NCBI RefSeq assembly: GCF_040801915.1
Contig: NZ_JBFMIA010000001.1
Coordinates: 533,080 to 597,079 of the forward strand
DNA from: Jeotgalibacillus marinus
GTDB taxonomy: Bacteria > Bacillota > Bacilli > Bacillales > Jeotgalibacillaceae
Length of the DNA stretch: 64,000 nucleotides
Direction: 5' to 3'
Shown: positions 17,578-27,551 of the stretch, in pieces
How the letters are laid out: every line of letters begins with the position of its first letter
How positions within the stretch are numbered: position 1 is the first letter of the stretch
The notes under the pieces: model-generated
What the model saw: the letters and a program-made list of their open reading frames with translations, nothing else
Told to the model about the DNA's origin: nothing
The model's database searches: none
Program-made: the position numbers and the translations under genes

Positions 17578-18429
17578 CTATTCAAATGGAACTCTCTTCA
17601 CGGAGTCAACAATCTCTTTTCCTGCTTCATCCCATTTCAAAGCGCGATAAAAGGAATCATGATAGAACATGAACCACCAGTTGTTCGCTATCCCTTTTTT
17701 AATCCAATCCTGCTTCGCAGCAATTGAGGTCATTGGATAATCATCATAAGCAAGCACCCAAAGTGGATTTTGATGCGCGTGTGTCGGCATTAAATCAGCC
17801 ATGTGCACCATTGTTTCACCGTCTTGTTCCATTAAGACGATAGAATGACCGTTACTATGCCCACCCGTATGAATCATTTTTAAGCCGGGAAGCACTTCAA
17901 TCTCTCCTTCAAATGTGATCACTTGCTCTTGGATGGGTTTCCAGTTTTCTTCCCAGTATGTATTTCGTGACCGTATGTTTGGACTTCTCATTTCATCCCA
18001 TTCGACTGCAGACGTATAAATTTTGGCATTAGGAAAAGAAGAGACAAGTTTTTCTCCTTTAAATTCAGTTAGTCCGCTAGCGTGATCAAAATGCATGTGG
18101 GTCATTAAAATAATATCGATATCAATCGTTTTCAGGTCCAACTTTTCTAATGACTGCTCAATTTTCGATTCTCTCGTCACACCATAGTTTCGCTTCTTCT
18201 TATGTGAGAGCTTACCATGACCAACGCCTGAGTCGATCAAAATATGATGATTGTCAATCGTTAGTAACGCAGGCTCAGTTGTTAGCTCAATTTGATTTGC
18301 ATCATTGTGTGGATATTTTTTCGACCATAGTGGTTTGGGCACTACACCAAACATCGCCCCACCATCCATATTTGTAATTCCACCATCAAGCCACGATAAA
18401 TTCCATTGACCAAACTTAAAAGAGTCCAT
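17578..18429 (-). CDS. ytnP: Metallo-beta-lactamase fold hydrolase YtnP (probable lactonase)
   Basis: 283 aa. The motif THMHFDHASG (near residue 110-119), HTGGHSNGH and HMADLMPTH supply the two-zinc site of the MBL fold. B. subtilis YtnP is a quorum-quenching lactonase acting on Streptomyces signals and acyl-homoserine lactones; size and motifs agree. No signal peptide. GGAGG lies 7-8 nt before ATG. trmB precedes it with a hairpin at 18493-18521 between. Confidence 0.92.
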   Translation of the reverse strand: MDSFKFGQWNLSWLDGGITNMDGGAMFGVVPKPLWSKKYPHNDANQIELTTEPALLTIDNHHILIDSGVGHGKLSHKKKRNYGVTRESKIEQSLEKLDLKTIDIDIILMTHMHFDHASGLTEFKGEKLVSSFPNAKIYTSAVEWDEMRSPNIRSRNTYWEENWKPIQEQVITFEGEIEVLPGLKMIHTGGHSNGHSIVLMEQDGETMVHMADLMPTHAHQNPLWVLAYDDYPMTSIAAKQDWIKKGIANNWWFMFYHDSFYRALKWDEAGKEIVDSVKRVPFE

Positions 18430-18492
18430 GATTTAACCTCCTTGTTGAATACGCTTTCAATTTTTATCATAGTAAAAACTGCACAGAAAGTA

Positions 18493-18521
18493 AAACAGAA
18501 GGTCATCATGACCTTCTGTTT
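18493..18521 (-). terminator. Perfect hairpin overlapping the trmB stop
   Basis: AAACAGAAGGTCAT / ATGACCTTCTGTTT, nearly loopless, then TACTTTC on the minus strand. It reduces read-through from trmB into ytnP. Confidence 0.7.
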
Positions 18522-19167
18522 ACGATTCTTTCGGATAACGAACCTCACAACGGTAAATTCGTTGACCCTTCTTTGAAAATTTCTCTTCGTATTCTGTCAT
18601 AATATTGCCTTCAAAACCGCTTTTATGAAGATCCAAACTCAGATACGTTAACAATAGACCATATGCTGAAAAGCTTTGAAGTGAGTATTCAAATAAACCT
18701 TGGTTGTCGGTTTTAAAGTGAATTTCTCCTTCTTCGGGTAGAACTGTTTTATATAAATCTAAAAAACTCGAAAAGGTAAGTCTGCGTTTTTCGTGACGGT
18801 TTTTAGGCCATGGATCTGAAAAGTTTAAATAAACACGCGCGACTTCTCCTTTATCGAATATGGTAGTTAAATCATTTGCATTGATATTTAACAATTTCAC
18901 ATTGGGCAAATCAGCTTCAATTAAGCGTTCAAGCGCCATAACGATGACACTTTCTGACAATTCAACTCCGATATAGTTTACGTCTGGATTGGCACGTGCC
19001 ATTTCAATTACAAAACGTCCTTTTCCAGTCCCAACCTCAATGTGAATCGGATTTGTATTGTTAAATTCTTTTGCCCATAGACCTTTTTTAGATTCGGGTT
19101 CATGAACAATATAGTGCGGATGGGACTCAATTCTGTCTTTTGCCCAAGGTTTGTTTCGTGTTCTCAT
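18520..19167 (-). CDS. trmB: tRNA (guanosine(46)-N7)-methyltransferase
   Basis: 215 aa. The SAM-binding IEVGTGKGRFVIEMA (near residue 43) and the family signature SDPWPKNRHEKRRL (near residue 120) identify TrmB, which makes m7G46 in tRNA. The N-terminus MRTRNKPWAKD matches the family; GAGGTG lies 10 nt upstream and the longer frame is rejected. Confidence 0.96.
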   Translation of the reverse strand: MRTRNKPWAKDRIESHPHYIVHEPESKKGLWAKEFNNTNPIHIEVGTGKGRFVIEMARANPDVNYIGVELSESVIVMALERLIEADLPNVKLLNINANDLTTIFDKGEVARVYLNFSDPWPKNRHEKRRLTFSSFLDLYKTVLPEEGEIHFKTDNQGLFEYSLQSFSAYGLLLTYLSLDLHKSGFEGNIMTEYEEKFSKKGQRIYRCEVRYPKES

Positions 19168-19246
19168 CTTTTTCTTGCACCTCATTTATTTTTTGTTCAT
19201 CGACACACGTCTTAATTATTTCAAACAATCGTTTCCAAAGCAATTT

Positions 19247-19305
19247 AAAAATAGCCTCGATGATTTCTAAATCGTTCTTTAGAAAAAGTCACCGGGCTAT
19301 TTTTT
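19247..19305 (-). terminator. Terminator overlapping the end of ytmP
   Basis: AAATAGCCcGgTGA / TCAtCgaGGCTATTT followed by T5 on the minus strand. The gap up to trmB (19168-19296) holds no ytzH homologue. Confidence 0.65.
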
Positions 19306-20106
19306 CTTCTCAATTGGGCAATCGCTTTGAAAACAATATTGAAGAAAGTTCATCCATTTTGTTACATCGTGAAGTCGACCTTTATTTTTTTGCCATTGAA
19401 GCATATTGAGCGCTTGGCATACAACATACCATTTCATTCGCAATCTGAACTCGTCGGTGAGAATTTCACCATATTGCTGCATCCATTGTGCCCAATTCTT
19501 TTCTGGTATATACAAATATAAGAGCATTCCAACATCAACTGCTGGATCTGCAAGCATAGCACCGTCCCAGTCAATTAAAAATAATTCGTTATTATCTGAA
19601 AGTAACCAATTATTGTGATTCACATCTCCATGGCAGACTACAAATTCTTTTGTTGTCACTTCACCCACATTTTTCTGTAGGAATTCAATCGCTTCCCTTA
19701 CAGGTTTTAGAAGTGTTAGGTCTAGATCAAGTGTGGATTTTAGCTCATCAAGCATCACAGTCGCTTCATTCGGTTCTTTTCCTAAACGACGTATCATAGA
19801 GGTTAATGGTTTTGAACGATGAATTTTTTTAAGTAATTTTGCAACTCGTAGACCTGTCATTTCCTCTGATTTCAGCTCGCGCCCATTTAACCAATGTTGA
19901 GCGGTGATGACGTCTCCGTTTTCAAGGCGTTTGGTCCATTTCAAACGCGGGACGATTCCCTCAGCTGATAATACCGCGATAAAAGGAGAAGAATTACGTT
20001 TTAAGAACAGCTTTTGCTCGTCGAATCTAGCAAAAAACGCTTCACCTGACGCGCCGCCTGCCGATATGATTTCCCATTCTTGATCAAACAAGTGTTCCAA
20101 CTTCAT
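19297..20106 (-). CDS. ytmP: Aminoglycoside/choline kinase-like phosphotransferase YtmP
   Basis: 269 aa. Kinase-like fold with FLKRNSSPF (ATP Lys), catalytic loop VVCHGDVNHNNWLL (near residue 157) and Mg-binding LIDWDGAMLADPAVDVG. Substrate not established; the family covers choline/ethanolamine and sugar kinases. There is no evidence for drug resistance. The gene order with trmB and ytnP follows B. subtilis. Confidence 0.9.
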   Translation of the reverse strand: MKLEHLFDQEWEIISAGGASGEAFFARFDEQKLFLKRNSSPFIAVLSAEGIVPRLKWTKRLENGDVITAQHWLNGRELKSEEMTGLRVAKLLKKIHRSKPLTSMIRRLGKEPNEATVMLDELKSTLDLDLTLLKPVREAIEFLQKNVGEVTTKEFVVCHGDVNHNNWLLSDNNELFLIDWDGAMLADPAVDVGMLLYLYIPEKNWAQWMQQYGEILTDEFRLRMKWYVVCQALNMLQWQKNKGRLHDVTKWMNFLQYCFQSDCPIEKKK

Positions 20107-20216
20107 TCACCTTCTATGTGTTCTTTTTTATTAGTCTAGTACGCAATAGAAAAAGATAGCTATTATTTCTTTCATAGACAATAGAATAAAATTTTAACGT
20201 TTTATGGGGTGTTTCG

Positions 20217-21161
20217 TCAAGACCCATATTTATGCGCACGAACAAAAGTCCAATTTTGAGGATGGACCTCTATTTGTATCGAATTTTCTTTTGATAGTTG
20301 CCCGGCTTCCTCACCATCAGCATGAATTTTAGCTGTCTGCTCTGAATGAACATGAATTAATTTTCCTCTTCTCGTTGTAACTTCTTTAAAACGTAGATGA
20401 TTCCCTTTAAATACGCTTATAAAAACAGCAAGAAATTTCCACCTCGATACATTGTGAACAATAGTTAAATCTAACTCACCATCTCTTGAATCGGCATTGG
20501 GAGCAATTTTCATCCCCCCTCCATAATATGGTTGATTAGACACCGTGACAAACCATACGTTGTCAACAGATTTTTCCTTACCATCTACTCTAATTTCCAT
20601 TGTAATGGGGGCGTAAGTGAATAGATGACGGATCAAATAAAATACATAAATTAATTTACCAATTTTCATACGATTAAACCACTTTTTTAAAGGCGATTTG
20701 TTCACTGAGTATGCGACAAGTGCATCAAAACCGATCCCCAAATTGTTCACGAACCAGCCACTCTCTATTCCTTCATAAAAAGCACTATCATGTTGTTCTA
20801 TCATCTCTCCATTCCACTTTGACAACTCAACAATTGACTCGTGTGAACGTGGAAAAGACTGAAAGGATCGCGCAAAATCATTTCCTGATCCAGCTGGAAT
20901 ACATGCAACAAGAGCATTAGTAAAGCCAGCAACACCATTAAGTACCTCATGCATGGTGCCGTCTCCCCCCACCCCAACGAAAAGCGCTTTGTCTGAAGGG
21001 TTTTGTAGGCACCAATGTTGAATTCGGCTTGATGCGTCTCCAGGTGCTTTTGTGATCCAATAATCAATCCCTTCGGTGTCACAAACCTTTTGTACAGAAC
21101 GAAAATAACGAAGCGCTTGCCCACTTTTGGCTTTTGGATTGATGATCAATATTATCTTCAT
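20217..21161 (-). CDS. ytlR: Diacylglycerol/lipid kinase family protein (YtlR-like)
   Basis: 314 aa. The DAGK catalytic signature FVGVGGDGTMHEVLNGV (near residue 62) and IPAGSGNDFARS, plus INPKAKSG at the N-terminus. It phosphorylates a lipid or sphingoid-type acceptor; the actual substrate is unknown. The start ATG overlaps the upstream ytlQ stop by 4 nt (ATGA), so the pair is translationally coupled. Confidence 0.9.
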   Translation of the reverse strand: MKIILIINPKAKSGQALRYFRSVQKVCDTEGIDYWITKAPGDASSRIQHWCLQNPSDKALFVGVGGDGTMHEVLNGVAGFTNALVACIPAGSGNDFARSFQSFPRSHESIVELSKWNGEMIEQHDSAFYEGIESGWFVNNLGIGFDALVAYSVNKSPLKKWFNRMKIGKLIYVFYLIRHLFTYAPITMEIRVDGKEKSVDNVWFVTVSNQPYYGGGMKIAPNADSRDGELDLTIVHNVSRWKFLAVFISVFKGNHLRFKEVTTRRGKLIHVHSEQTAKIHADGEEAGQLSKENSIQIEVHPQNWTFVRAHKYGS

Positions 21162-22174
21162 TCAAAAGTCTTGGACAAAGTTGAATCATCACTTTTATCC
21201 ATACTCCATTGCATTCTTCTCACAGAAGTTGTTTTAGTGTGTTCAATGATCACTTTTGCTGCTTTCATTTGCATGTGCTTTAGTGGTGAGCGCGAGTTTC
21301 GCTGTTGTGCAAACCATTCTGAATAGCTTCTTTTATCTACAATGTTTAAGCCAAACGGAGCATCTGGAAAATCAATGTAGCCGTTTCGTGAAAGGATTGT
21401 TTTTTTAATTGGTAATTCAACATTTTGTTGTTTAAATAATTGTTTTAAAATATGTTCCGTTCGATCAAGCGAAATTAATGGGCTAAGTATTTTCTTGTCT
21501 TGCGTGCCTGTTTTTACTGTCCAAAAACGTTCTGTCGAACCAATATACGCAGACTTATCTAACCCTTCCAAAAGTAAAATACACCATGCAGTTGTAGGTG
21601 TAATAACCAAAATATCGAGTTCAACCGGAGCTTTTTTTATGAGAATAATTGGTTTATATAATACTAAATATGTATCTGGAAAACGTTGCAAAAAGTAACG
21701 TAATGGTTCTTCGCGCAAATATTTTGAGTCCATATACGATTTGTCCATTAACGTTGAACTGGCCCACTTTAATTGAAATTGATAAACCTGATCTAAATAA
21801 TTATGCTTTAGATCTTCCAACGACTCCGGACGATTATACATGTGAGGTTCAAAATCAAACGATGATTCGTTACACGCGTTTGACTTTTCTTCAATTAGTT
21901 CCTTCATTGGTTCTTCAACAGTTTTTTCTTCTCGCACCCAAACTTTACGAAATCGTTTTATGAGACCGTCCTTACCGTCCTTACCCTCCATACCTTCGAC
22001 TTCTTCTTTAAATTGTTGGAGGTCTTCCTCGTCCATAAAAGTCGAGCCTTCATCCCACTGCTGTTTAATTTTCTCCCACTTCTTCTTTTTTAAGTGAACG
22101 AATTGCGAAGGATAGCGAATCATGTCTTTTTCATAACGAGAAACATAGTCTTGTAGTTTAATTAACTGTGCCAC
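21158..22174 (-). CDS. ytlQ: YtlQ-like protein with NERD-like region
   Basis: 338 aa. A basic, coiled-coil-prone N-terminus (SRYEKDMIRYPSQFVHLKKK) and an acidic linker precede a C-terminal domain with PVELDILVITPTTAWCILLLEG, which resembles the core strands of a nuclease-related (NERD-like) fold. The expected catalytic residues are not obvious. GTG start after AAGGGGA. Gene order supports YtlQ; function is unknown. Confidence 0.72.
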   Translation of the reverse strand: MAQLIKLQDYVSRYEKDMIRYPSQFVHLKKKKWEKIKQQWDEGSTFMDEEDLQQFKEEVEGMEGKDGKDGLIKRFRKVWVREEKTVEEPMKELIEEKSNACNESSFDFEPHMYNRPESLEDLKHNYLDQVYQFQLKWASSTLMDKSYMDSKYLREEPLRYFLQRFPDTYLVLYKPIILIKKAPVELDILVITPTTAWCILLLEGLDKSAYIGSTERFWTVKTGTQDKKILSPLISLDRTEHILKQLFKQQNVELPIKKTILSRNGYIDFPDAPFGLNIVDKRSYSEWFAQQRNSRSPLKHMQMKAAKVIIEHTKTTSVRRMQWSMDKSDDSTLSKTFE

Positions 22175-22197
22175 GATGTGTTTCCCCTTTCTAGAAT

Positions 22198-22746
22198 CTA
22201 TAGAGTAGCTAATTTATATTGAGCAACGACTTCATATTTAGGCATGTTTTTAGGGTGAATGCGAAATAGACTTACAGTGTTTGCAGTAAATTCAATTGGA
22301 TCGATCATATTAGGTAGCTGGAATCGTTCTTTTCCTTGCCACTTTTTTGCTAATGTAATATGAGGTCGAAATGGTCTGTTCTCAACTGAACCACAAACGT
22401 TAGTAACGATATTTTGGATAAGATCGTATAAATGCAAAAGAGGCTTCGAACGTTCCGGTCCTACCCAAAAAATCCGAGGAGCATCACGATGACCGAAATA
22501 ATTCACCTGATCAATGCGAACAGTAAAGCTTGGACTGGTTGTCACAACGTCAGCTAACCTTTGTTGATATGATTGAAGATCGATGACTTCCAAAGAACCG
22601 AGAAAAGCGAGCGTTAAGTGGTAATCTTCCGTGTGAGTCCATTGTTTAAACGAACGCAACTCACACAACTCTTCCTTTTGAAGTTGAATCCTTTCCTTAA
22701 CAAATGAAGGTAATTCTAGCGCAATAAAATAATGGGATGTGCCCAC
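22198..22746 (-). CDS. thpR: RNA 2',3'-cyclic phosphodiesterase (ThpR/LigT, YtlP)
   Basis: 182 aa. Two HxTx motifs of the 2H phosphoesterase superfamily are present: HLTLAFLGS (residue ~43) and HITLAKKW (residue ~130), together with PRIFWVG. The enzyme hydrolyses RNA 2',3'-cyclic phosphates and can act as an RNA ligase in vitro. GTG start after GAGGTC. It is first in the ytlP-ytlQ-ytlR run. Confidence 0.92.
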   Translation of the reverse strand: MGTSHYFIALELPSFVKERIQLQKEELCELRSFKQWTHTEDYHLTLAFLGSLEVIDLQSYQQRLADVVTTSPSFTVRIDQVNYFGHRDAPRIFWVGPERSKPLLHLYDLIQNIVTNVCGSVENRPFRPHITLAKKWQGKERFQLPNMIDPIEFTANTVSLFRIHPKNMPKYEVVAQYKLATL

Positions 22747-22895
22747 GAAAACGACCTCATTTCTTTTGAACCTTTTGTTGTTATTATACCCTTTATTAGG
22801 ATTTTAGACATGAAGTTTTCATCAGAGCAATGATCATTGAATCCATCGCAACTTAACTGTAAAATGATGTGTATGATCGTGAAAGGGTGCATGAA

Positions 22896-23834
22896 ATGAA
22901 GGTAGTTAATAATATTGCAGAATTGATTGGAGATACACCATTTGTAAAATTAAACAGATTACAAACACAAACAGGTGCAACGGTCTACGCGAAACTTGAA
23001 AATTATAATCCAAGTAAAAGTGTAAAAGATCGCCCGGCTTATAATATGATACTTCAAGCTGAAAAAGCAAGCCTGCTAAAGGAAGGTTCAACGATCATTG
23101 AACCGACAAGCGGAAATACTGGAATAGGAATCGCAATGAATGCAGCAGCACGTGGGTACCATTCAATTCTTGTAATGCCTGACACGATGACATCAGAACG
23201 CATCAACTTGTTAAAAGCATACGGTGCTGAAGTCGTGTTAACGCCAGGTGATGAAAAAATGCCTGGTGCGATTAAAAAAGCTCAGCAACTGGCCTTGGAA
23301 ATTCCTAATAGCTTTATTCCGATGCAGTTTGATAATTCAGCGAATCCAGATGCTCATAGGTCATCCACAGCACTTGAAATCATTGAAGCTGTTAAACAAC
23401 TAGACAAACCAATAGGAGCATTTGTTGCAACAGCAGGGACAGGCGGAACAATAACTGGTACAGGTGAGGTGCTGAAAGAACATTATCCTGACATTCAAGT
23501 GCATGTCGTTGAACCAGCTGGCTCCCCAGTCCTATCTGGTGGAAAGCCCGGTAAGCATAAACTCGTTGGCACAAGCCCTGGCTTCATACCACCGATTTTA
23601 AATCAATCTGTATACGACGAAATTCATAAAATTGAAGATGAAGATGCCTATGATATAACAAGGAGATTAGCTCGTGAAGAAGGAATTTTAGTAGGTCCTT
23701 CCTCTGGTGCAGCTTGCTATGCAGCATTAAAAGTAGCTGAAACACTTCCTGATGAATCCGTTGTCATTTTCATTGCATGTGATACAGGTGAACGTTATTT
23801 ATCAAGTGATTTATTCCGATATGAAGACAACTAA
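22896..23834 (+). CDS. ytkP: Cysteine synthase family PLP enzyme (YtkP-like)
   Basis: 312 aa. The PLP Lys44 lies in PSKSVKDRPA, the substrate loop is PTSGNTGIGIA and the phosphate-binding loop is GTGGTITGTG (near residue 180); the SSGAAC end is intact. It makes cysteine from O-acetylserine and sulfide, or is a close beta-replacing relative. The start after AAAGGGTG is chosen; nine upstream residues are rejected. The gene is monocistronic, with a terminator after it. Confidence 0.9.
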   Translation: MKVVNNIAELIGDTPFVKLNRLQTQTGATVYAKLENYNPSKSVKDRPAYNMILQAEKASLLKEGSTIIEPTSGNTGIGIAMNAAARGYHSILVMPDTMTSERINLLKAYGAEVVLTPGDEKMPGAIKKAQQLALEIPNSFIPMQFDNSANPDAHRSSTALEIIEAVKQLDKPIGAFVATAGTGGTITGTGEVLKEHYPDIQVHVVEPAGSPVLSGGKPGKHKLVGTSPGFIPPILNQSVYDEIHKIEDEDAYDITRRLAREEGILVGPSSGAACYAALKVAETLPDESVVIFIACDTGERYLSSDLFRYEDN

Positions 23835-23847
23835 ATCATGAAAAATG

Positions 23848-23890
23848 AATCATCCGCATGAGAGTGTAGACTCATGCGGATGATTTTTTC
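23848..23890 (+). terminator. Terminator after ytkP
   Basis: ATCATCCGCATGAG / CTCATGCGGATGAT then T6. Very strong. Confidence 0.93.
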
Positions 23891-24015
23891 GGGAAGAAGA
23901 AAACGGTTGGTCTCTGTTTCTGAGTAGATAACCATCATTTTGAGTTGAACTTACATTATTACAGAAAAGTGAACCTCCACTTTTCGCACAACGCCTTCTT
24001 ACTGTCTCCCAATAT

Positions 24016-24882
24016 TTATTCCTCTGCTCCTACAAGCTCTCCGCACTGCTGTTGGATCGCTCCTTTAAAGGCTACTTGAAGTTTTTTGGTCCATTCACCA
24101 GGTTTGCCATCACCAACCGGCACATCTCTAACTTGTACAAGCGGCATAATTTCAGCTGTGGTGCTTGCCATGAACACCTCATCTGCTGCGTATAACTCTT
24201 CTACTGAAAATGCTTCTTCTTTATACGTTAAACCAATCTCGTTGCACAATTGTAGAATGACTCTTCTTGTTATCCCATTTAAAATCAGGTTCGTAGCAGG
24301 GTGGGTATGTAGCTGATTATCTTTAATGATAAAAACATTTGATGACGAGCCTTCTGTTACCGTTCCATCACGATGTAAAATCGCTTCAAAACTTCCGTTC
24401 GCCATTGCTTCTTGTTTCGCTAAAAGATTCCCTAACAAATTTAAACTTTTAATGTCGCAGCGCAACCAACGAACATCATCTGCTACAGTCGCAGTCATAC
24501 CTTTATTCATTCCTTCTTCAGGGCGACCCACTTCTTTCGTGTATGCGGTAAGAACAGGCTTACTTTGTCCAGGAAATTGATGCTGTCTCGGTGCTGCACC
24601 TCTCGTTACTTGTAAATAAATAGTGCCCGTATGAAGTTTATTCATCTCCATCAACTCTTGCAGCTTTGCTGTTAACTCTTCTTGAGTAAACGGTAGCTCC
24701 AGTAAGATTTTCTTTGAAGATTCAAAAAGACGAGTAAGATGTTCTTTTCCCGTGAACATTTTCCCACCATATACACGAATCACTTCATACACACCATCGC
24801 CAAACTGATATCCACGATCCTCAATATCAATACTTCCTTCTTCACGACTAATGAATTGATCGTTTACTAGAATTTTTCCCAT
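24016..24882 (-). CDS. dat: D-amino acid aminotransferase
   Basis: 288 aa class IV PLP aminotransferase. The catalytic Lys145 is in CDIKSLNLL, as in the Bacillus D-alanine enzyme, and DRGYQFGDGVYEVIRVY and EGSSSNVFI match. It interconverts D-Ala and D-Glu, feeding peptidoglycan synthesis. It starts 29 nt after pepV's stop, so pepV-dat is probably one operon, consistent with use of dipeptide-derived amino acids. Confidence 0.95.
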   Translation of the reverse strand: MGKILVNDQFISREEGSIDIEDRGYQFGDGVYEVIRVYGGKMFTGKEHLTRLFESSKKILLELPFTQEELTAKLQELMEMNKLHTGTIYLQVTRGAAPRQHQFPGQSKPVLTAYTKEVGRPEEGMNKGMTATVADDVRWLRCDIKSLNLLGNLLAKQEAMANGSFEAILHRDGTVTEGSSSNVFIIKDNQLHTHPATNLILNGITRRVILQLCNEIGLTYKEEAFSVEELYAADEVFMASTTAEIMPLVQVRDVPVGDGKPGEWTKKLQVAFKGAIQQQCGELVGAEE

Positions 24883-24911
24883 GATGATTTCTCCTTTTGC
24901 TTCTAAGCAGA

Positions 24912-26327
24912 TTATTTTTTACATGCAATTTCATAAATGGCTTGCGCGTATATCGCTGTTGCTCTCAATAAGTCGTCAATATCTATGTACTCATCTTTTT
25001 GGTGAGCCACATCTTCTCGTCCAGGAAACAATGCGCCAAATGCAACTCCTTTAGTCAATGATCTGGCGTACGTTCCACCACCAATTGCGAGTAATTCCCC
25101 CCTTTCCTTTGTTTGTTCTTCATATACACGTAAAAGTGTTTGGACAAACGGATCTTGTCCATCAACATGATGTGGTTTTGAGTCGTCGATGTTAGCGATT
25201 TCAATACCTAGTTCTAAAAGTTCTGAAGTCAACTTTTGGATCGCTCTATCCATATCATATGTCACTGGATAACGTACATTCAACCCCAAATAAGCTTCCT
25301 CATCGCTGTACCGTATTTTTCCGACGTTCATCGTTAAATCGCCACTTATTTCGTCTTTTCCAGCCAAGCCTAAAGCATGGGCTCTTGAATCATTATGTAA
25401 ATTCTTTTTAGCAAATGAATAAAACGCTTGTGCTCTCGCATCAAAATCAAATCGTGCTAAAAAGGATAGCAACATCAGACCAGCATTAACACCATTATCT
25501 GGTTCCATGGCATGTGCAGATTTCCCGTTACACTCAAGTATCAAGACACCACCATCAATATAATAATCGCCTGTTACGCCCTGCTCTTTTAAAAACTCGT
25601 CATATTCTTGTAGTAAAAACGTTTGATCTAAATGCGGGACCAGAATAGCCTTCGCACGATCTGGAATCATATTATATCTTTCGCCCGATGTAAATGATCG
25701 CAACTCCATTTTGGGTGCTGTATCGTCTTTTTTGCGTTCTGTTAGGACTAAATCAAAATCAATTATCCCTTTTTCAGCATGAATGATTGGGAAATCTGCG
25801 TCCGGTGCAAAACCGATCGTTGGCATTTCTTCATGTTCGAAATAATGATCTACACATCTCCAATTACTTTCTTCGTCGGTACCGACAATCATTCGAACAC
25901 GCTTTTGAAATGGAATACCTAAATCATTCACCATTTTCATTGCAAAGTAGGCAGCCATTGTTGGCCCTTTATCATCAATCGCCCCACGTGCATAAATACG
26001 ATTATTGTCGATTTGTCCACTAAATGCAGGGTAACTCCATCCTTCACCAGCAGGGACAACATCAACGTGACAAAGCACTCCTAATATGTCCTCTCCTTCA
26101 CCGATCTCTATGTGACCAGCAAGATTTCCGACATTTTTAGTTGTGAAACCGTCTTGATCACCTTGTTTTAGCATGTAATCTAATGCTTTTTTTACGTCTA
26201 CACCGAGTGGGGCTTCTACTGTCGTATTTTTTTCATCTAAAACACTTGGAATTTGAAGCAACCCTTGTAAATCTTGAATGAGTTGATCTTTATACTTTTC
26301 AACTTCTTGATCCCATTGAATGGACAT
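24912..26327 (-). CDS. pepV: Dipeptidase PepV (M20 family)
   Basis: 471 aa. M20 metal ligands: GVLCHVDVVPAGEGW, RGAIDDKGPT, GTDEESNW, and the C-terminal FPGREDVAHQ. The inserted lid/dimerisation domain spans residues ~190-380. It cleaves short peptides in the cytosol. The start ATG has a GGGGTG site about 10 nt upstream. Confidence 0.94.
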   Translation of the reverse strand: MSIQWDQEVEKYKDQLIQDLQGLLQIPSVLDEKNTTVEAPLGVDVKKALDYMLKQGDQDGFTTKNVGNLAGHIEIGEGEDILGVLCHVDVVPAGEGWSYPAFSGQIDNNRIYARGAIDDKGPTMAAYFAMKMVNDLGIPFQKRVRMIVGTDEESNWRCVDHYFEHEEMPTIGFAPDADFPIIHAEKGIIDFDLVLTERKKDDTAPKMELRSFTSGERYNMIPDRAKAILVPHLDQTFLLQEYDEFLKEQGVTGDYYIDGGVLILECNGKSAHAMEPDNGVNAGLMLLSFLARFDFDARAQAFYSFAKKNLHNDSRAHALGLAGKDEISGDLTMNVGKIRYSDEEAYLGLNVRYPVTYDMDRAIQKLTSELLELGIEIANIDDSKPHHVDGQDPFVQTLLRVYEEQTKERGELLAIGGGTYARSLTKGVAFGALFPGREDVAHQKDEYIDIDDLLRATAIYAQAIYEIACKK

Positions 26328-26411
26328 TAGCGCTGCACCCCTTACCGAGTAATGGTCCTATTATAGACGATTCGAGTAATACAAGCACGTTTCGAGTGGA
26401 CAAAGATTCGT

Positions 26412-27551
26412 TTAAATAAGTAAAAATGCTAGAGCGAGGAGAATGATCGGCGTTAACATTCCAAACATCGTCCATTTTCTGGCACGCAAATAGCCATTAT
26501 AAAATCTATATTTCCCCCCTATAGAATGGTTATCAATGAGCAACTCCCACATAATGTTCTGTATGGTTATACAGGTAATACATAGAACGGTAACAAGGAT
26601 AATGAATACCCAATCCGCAGAAACAAAAGCTGCACTGAACGTGACTACACCAAACAAACGGAGATACTGATACAGAAATGTACGGTTTCTTAAATGATGT
26701 TTGAAAAAAAGTTCTAACATTCCAGCTGTAGGACTCATCGAACGAAATATTCGTTTTGATTGTCGGAAAAGCTTTGGTTTCTTGGGCAACTTAGTTTTTG
26801 GAGGTGTTTCAATATCAATGGCCCTCGCAAAAATACGTCGGATCCATCTCACCTTCCATTCCGCTTCTTGTGAAGCATGATAAGAAAGCTGCCACGTGCG
26901 ATTTAGCATCGTTCGTTTAAAAAAGTAAATTAACATAGCTGAATAAAAGATTGCTAATACGATCACCATCCACGTCGCATAAACCAAACTGGCAATCACG
27001 GCTATCCAACTCAAGATCATCAAAAATACCAATAAAGAAATAAAACAAGCTTTTTGAAAACCGTTATATTTCATGTTCATCCAGTAAAGCAAGACCTTAC
27101 AATTGCTACGAATAACAGTCAGCATAATGAACAACAAAACGCACTGGTAGACGGATACGTGAAGTATACCAATTAAGTAAGGTAGCAATAAAAATAAACA
27201 AACAGCAGAAAAAATGAGTGATGAACCAATATTATAATAAAAGCTTACTTTCAGCATCCCTTCTATCCATCGAGAACGTCGAACTAAAAAGATGGTATCT
27301 GCTTCATACAAATAGGTTCGCCACCTTTTCGTTAACGACAATAAGCAAAGAAAGAAAACCCACCCCGTCCAATAAATGAGTTCCAGCCATTCTGGTGGTG
27401 CAACCCACCACGATCGATAAAAAACAAACAAAAAAAACAACGAGGGAATAATTGCATACACATAAATCGTCCAATCCAGTACACTCGTAATAATATTTGT
27501 CTGATAGCGCCAATCTTTTTTTAATCGAACAAAAAAAAGATCCTGCTTCAT
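26412..27551 (-). CDS. ythQ: ABC transporter permease (YthQ/EcsB-like)
   Basis: 379 aa with about eight hydrophobic helices, starting MKQDLFFVRLKKDWRYQT. The N-terminus, helix pattern and length resemble EcsB-type exporters. It abuts the ATP-binding gene without a gap. Substrate unknown; Ecs-type systems affect protein secretion and sporulation in Bacillus. Confidence 0.85.
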   Translation of the reverse strand: MKQDLFFVRLKKDWRYQTNIITSVLDWTIYVYAIIPSLFFLFVFYRSWWVAPPEWLELIYWTGWVFFLCLLSLTKRWRTYLYEADTIFLVRRSRWIEGMLKVSFYYNIGSSLIFSAVCLFLLLPYLIGILHVSVYQCVLLFIMLTVIRSNCKVLLYWMNMKYNGFQKACFISLLVFLMILSWIAVIASLVYATWMVIVLAIFYSAMLIYFFKRTMLNRTWQLSYHASQEAEWKVRWIRRIFARAIDIETPPKTKLPKKPKLFRQSKRIFRSMSPTAGMLELFFKHHLRNRTFLYQYLRLFGVVTFSAAFVSADWVFIILVTVLCITCITIQNIMWELLIDNHSIGGKYRFYNGYLRARKWTMFGMLTPIILLALAFLLI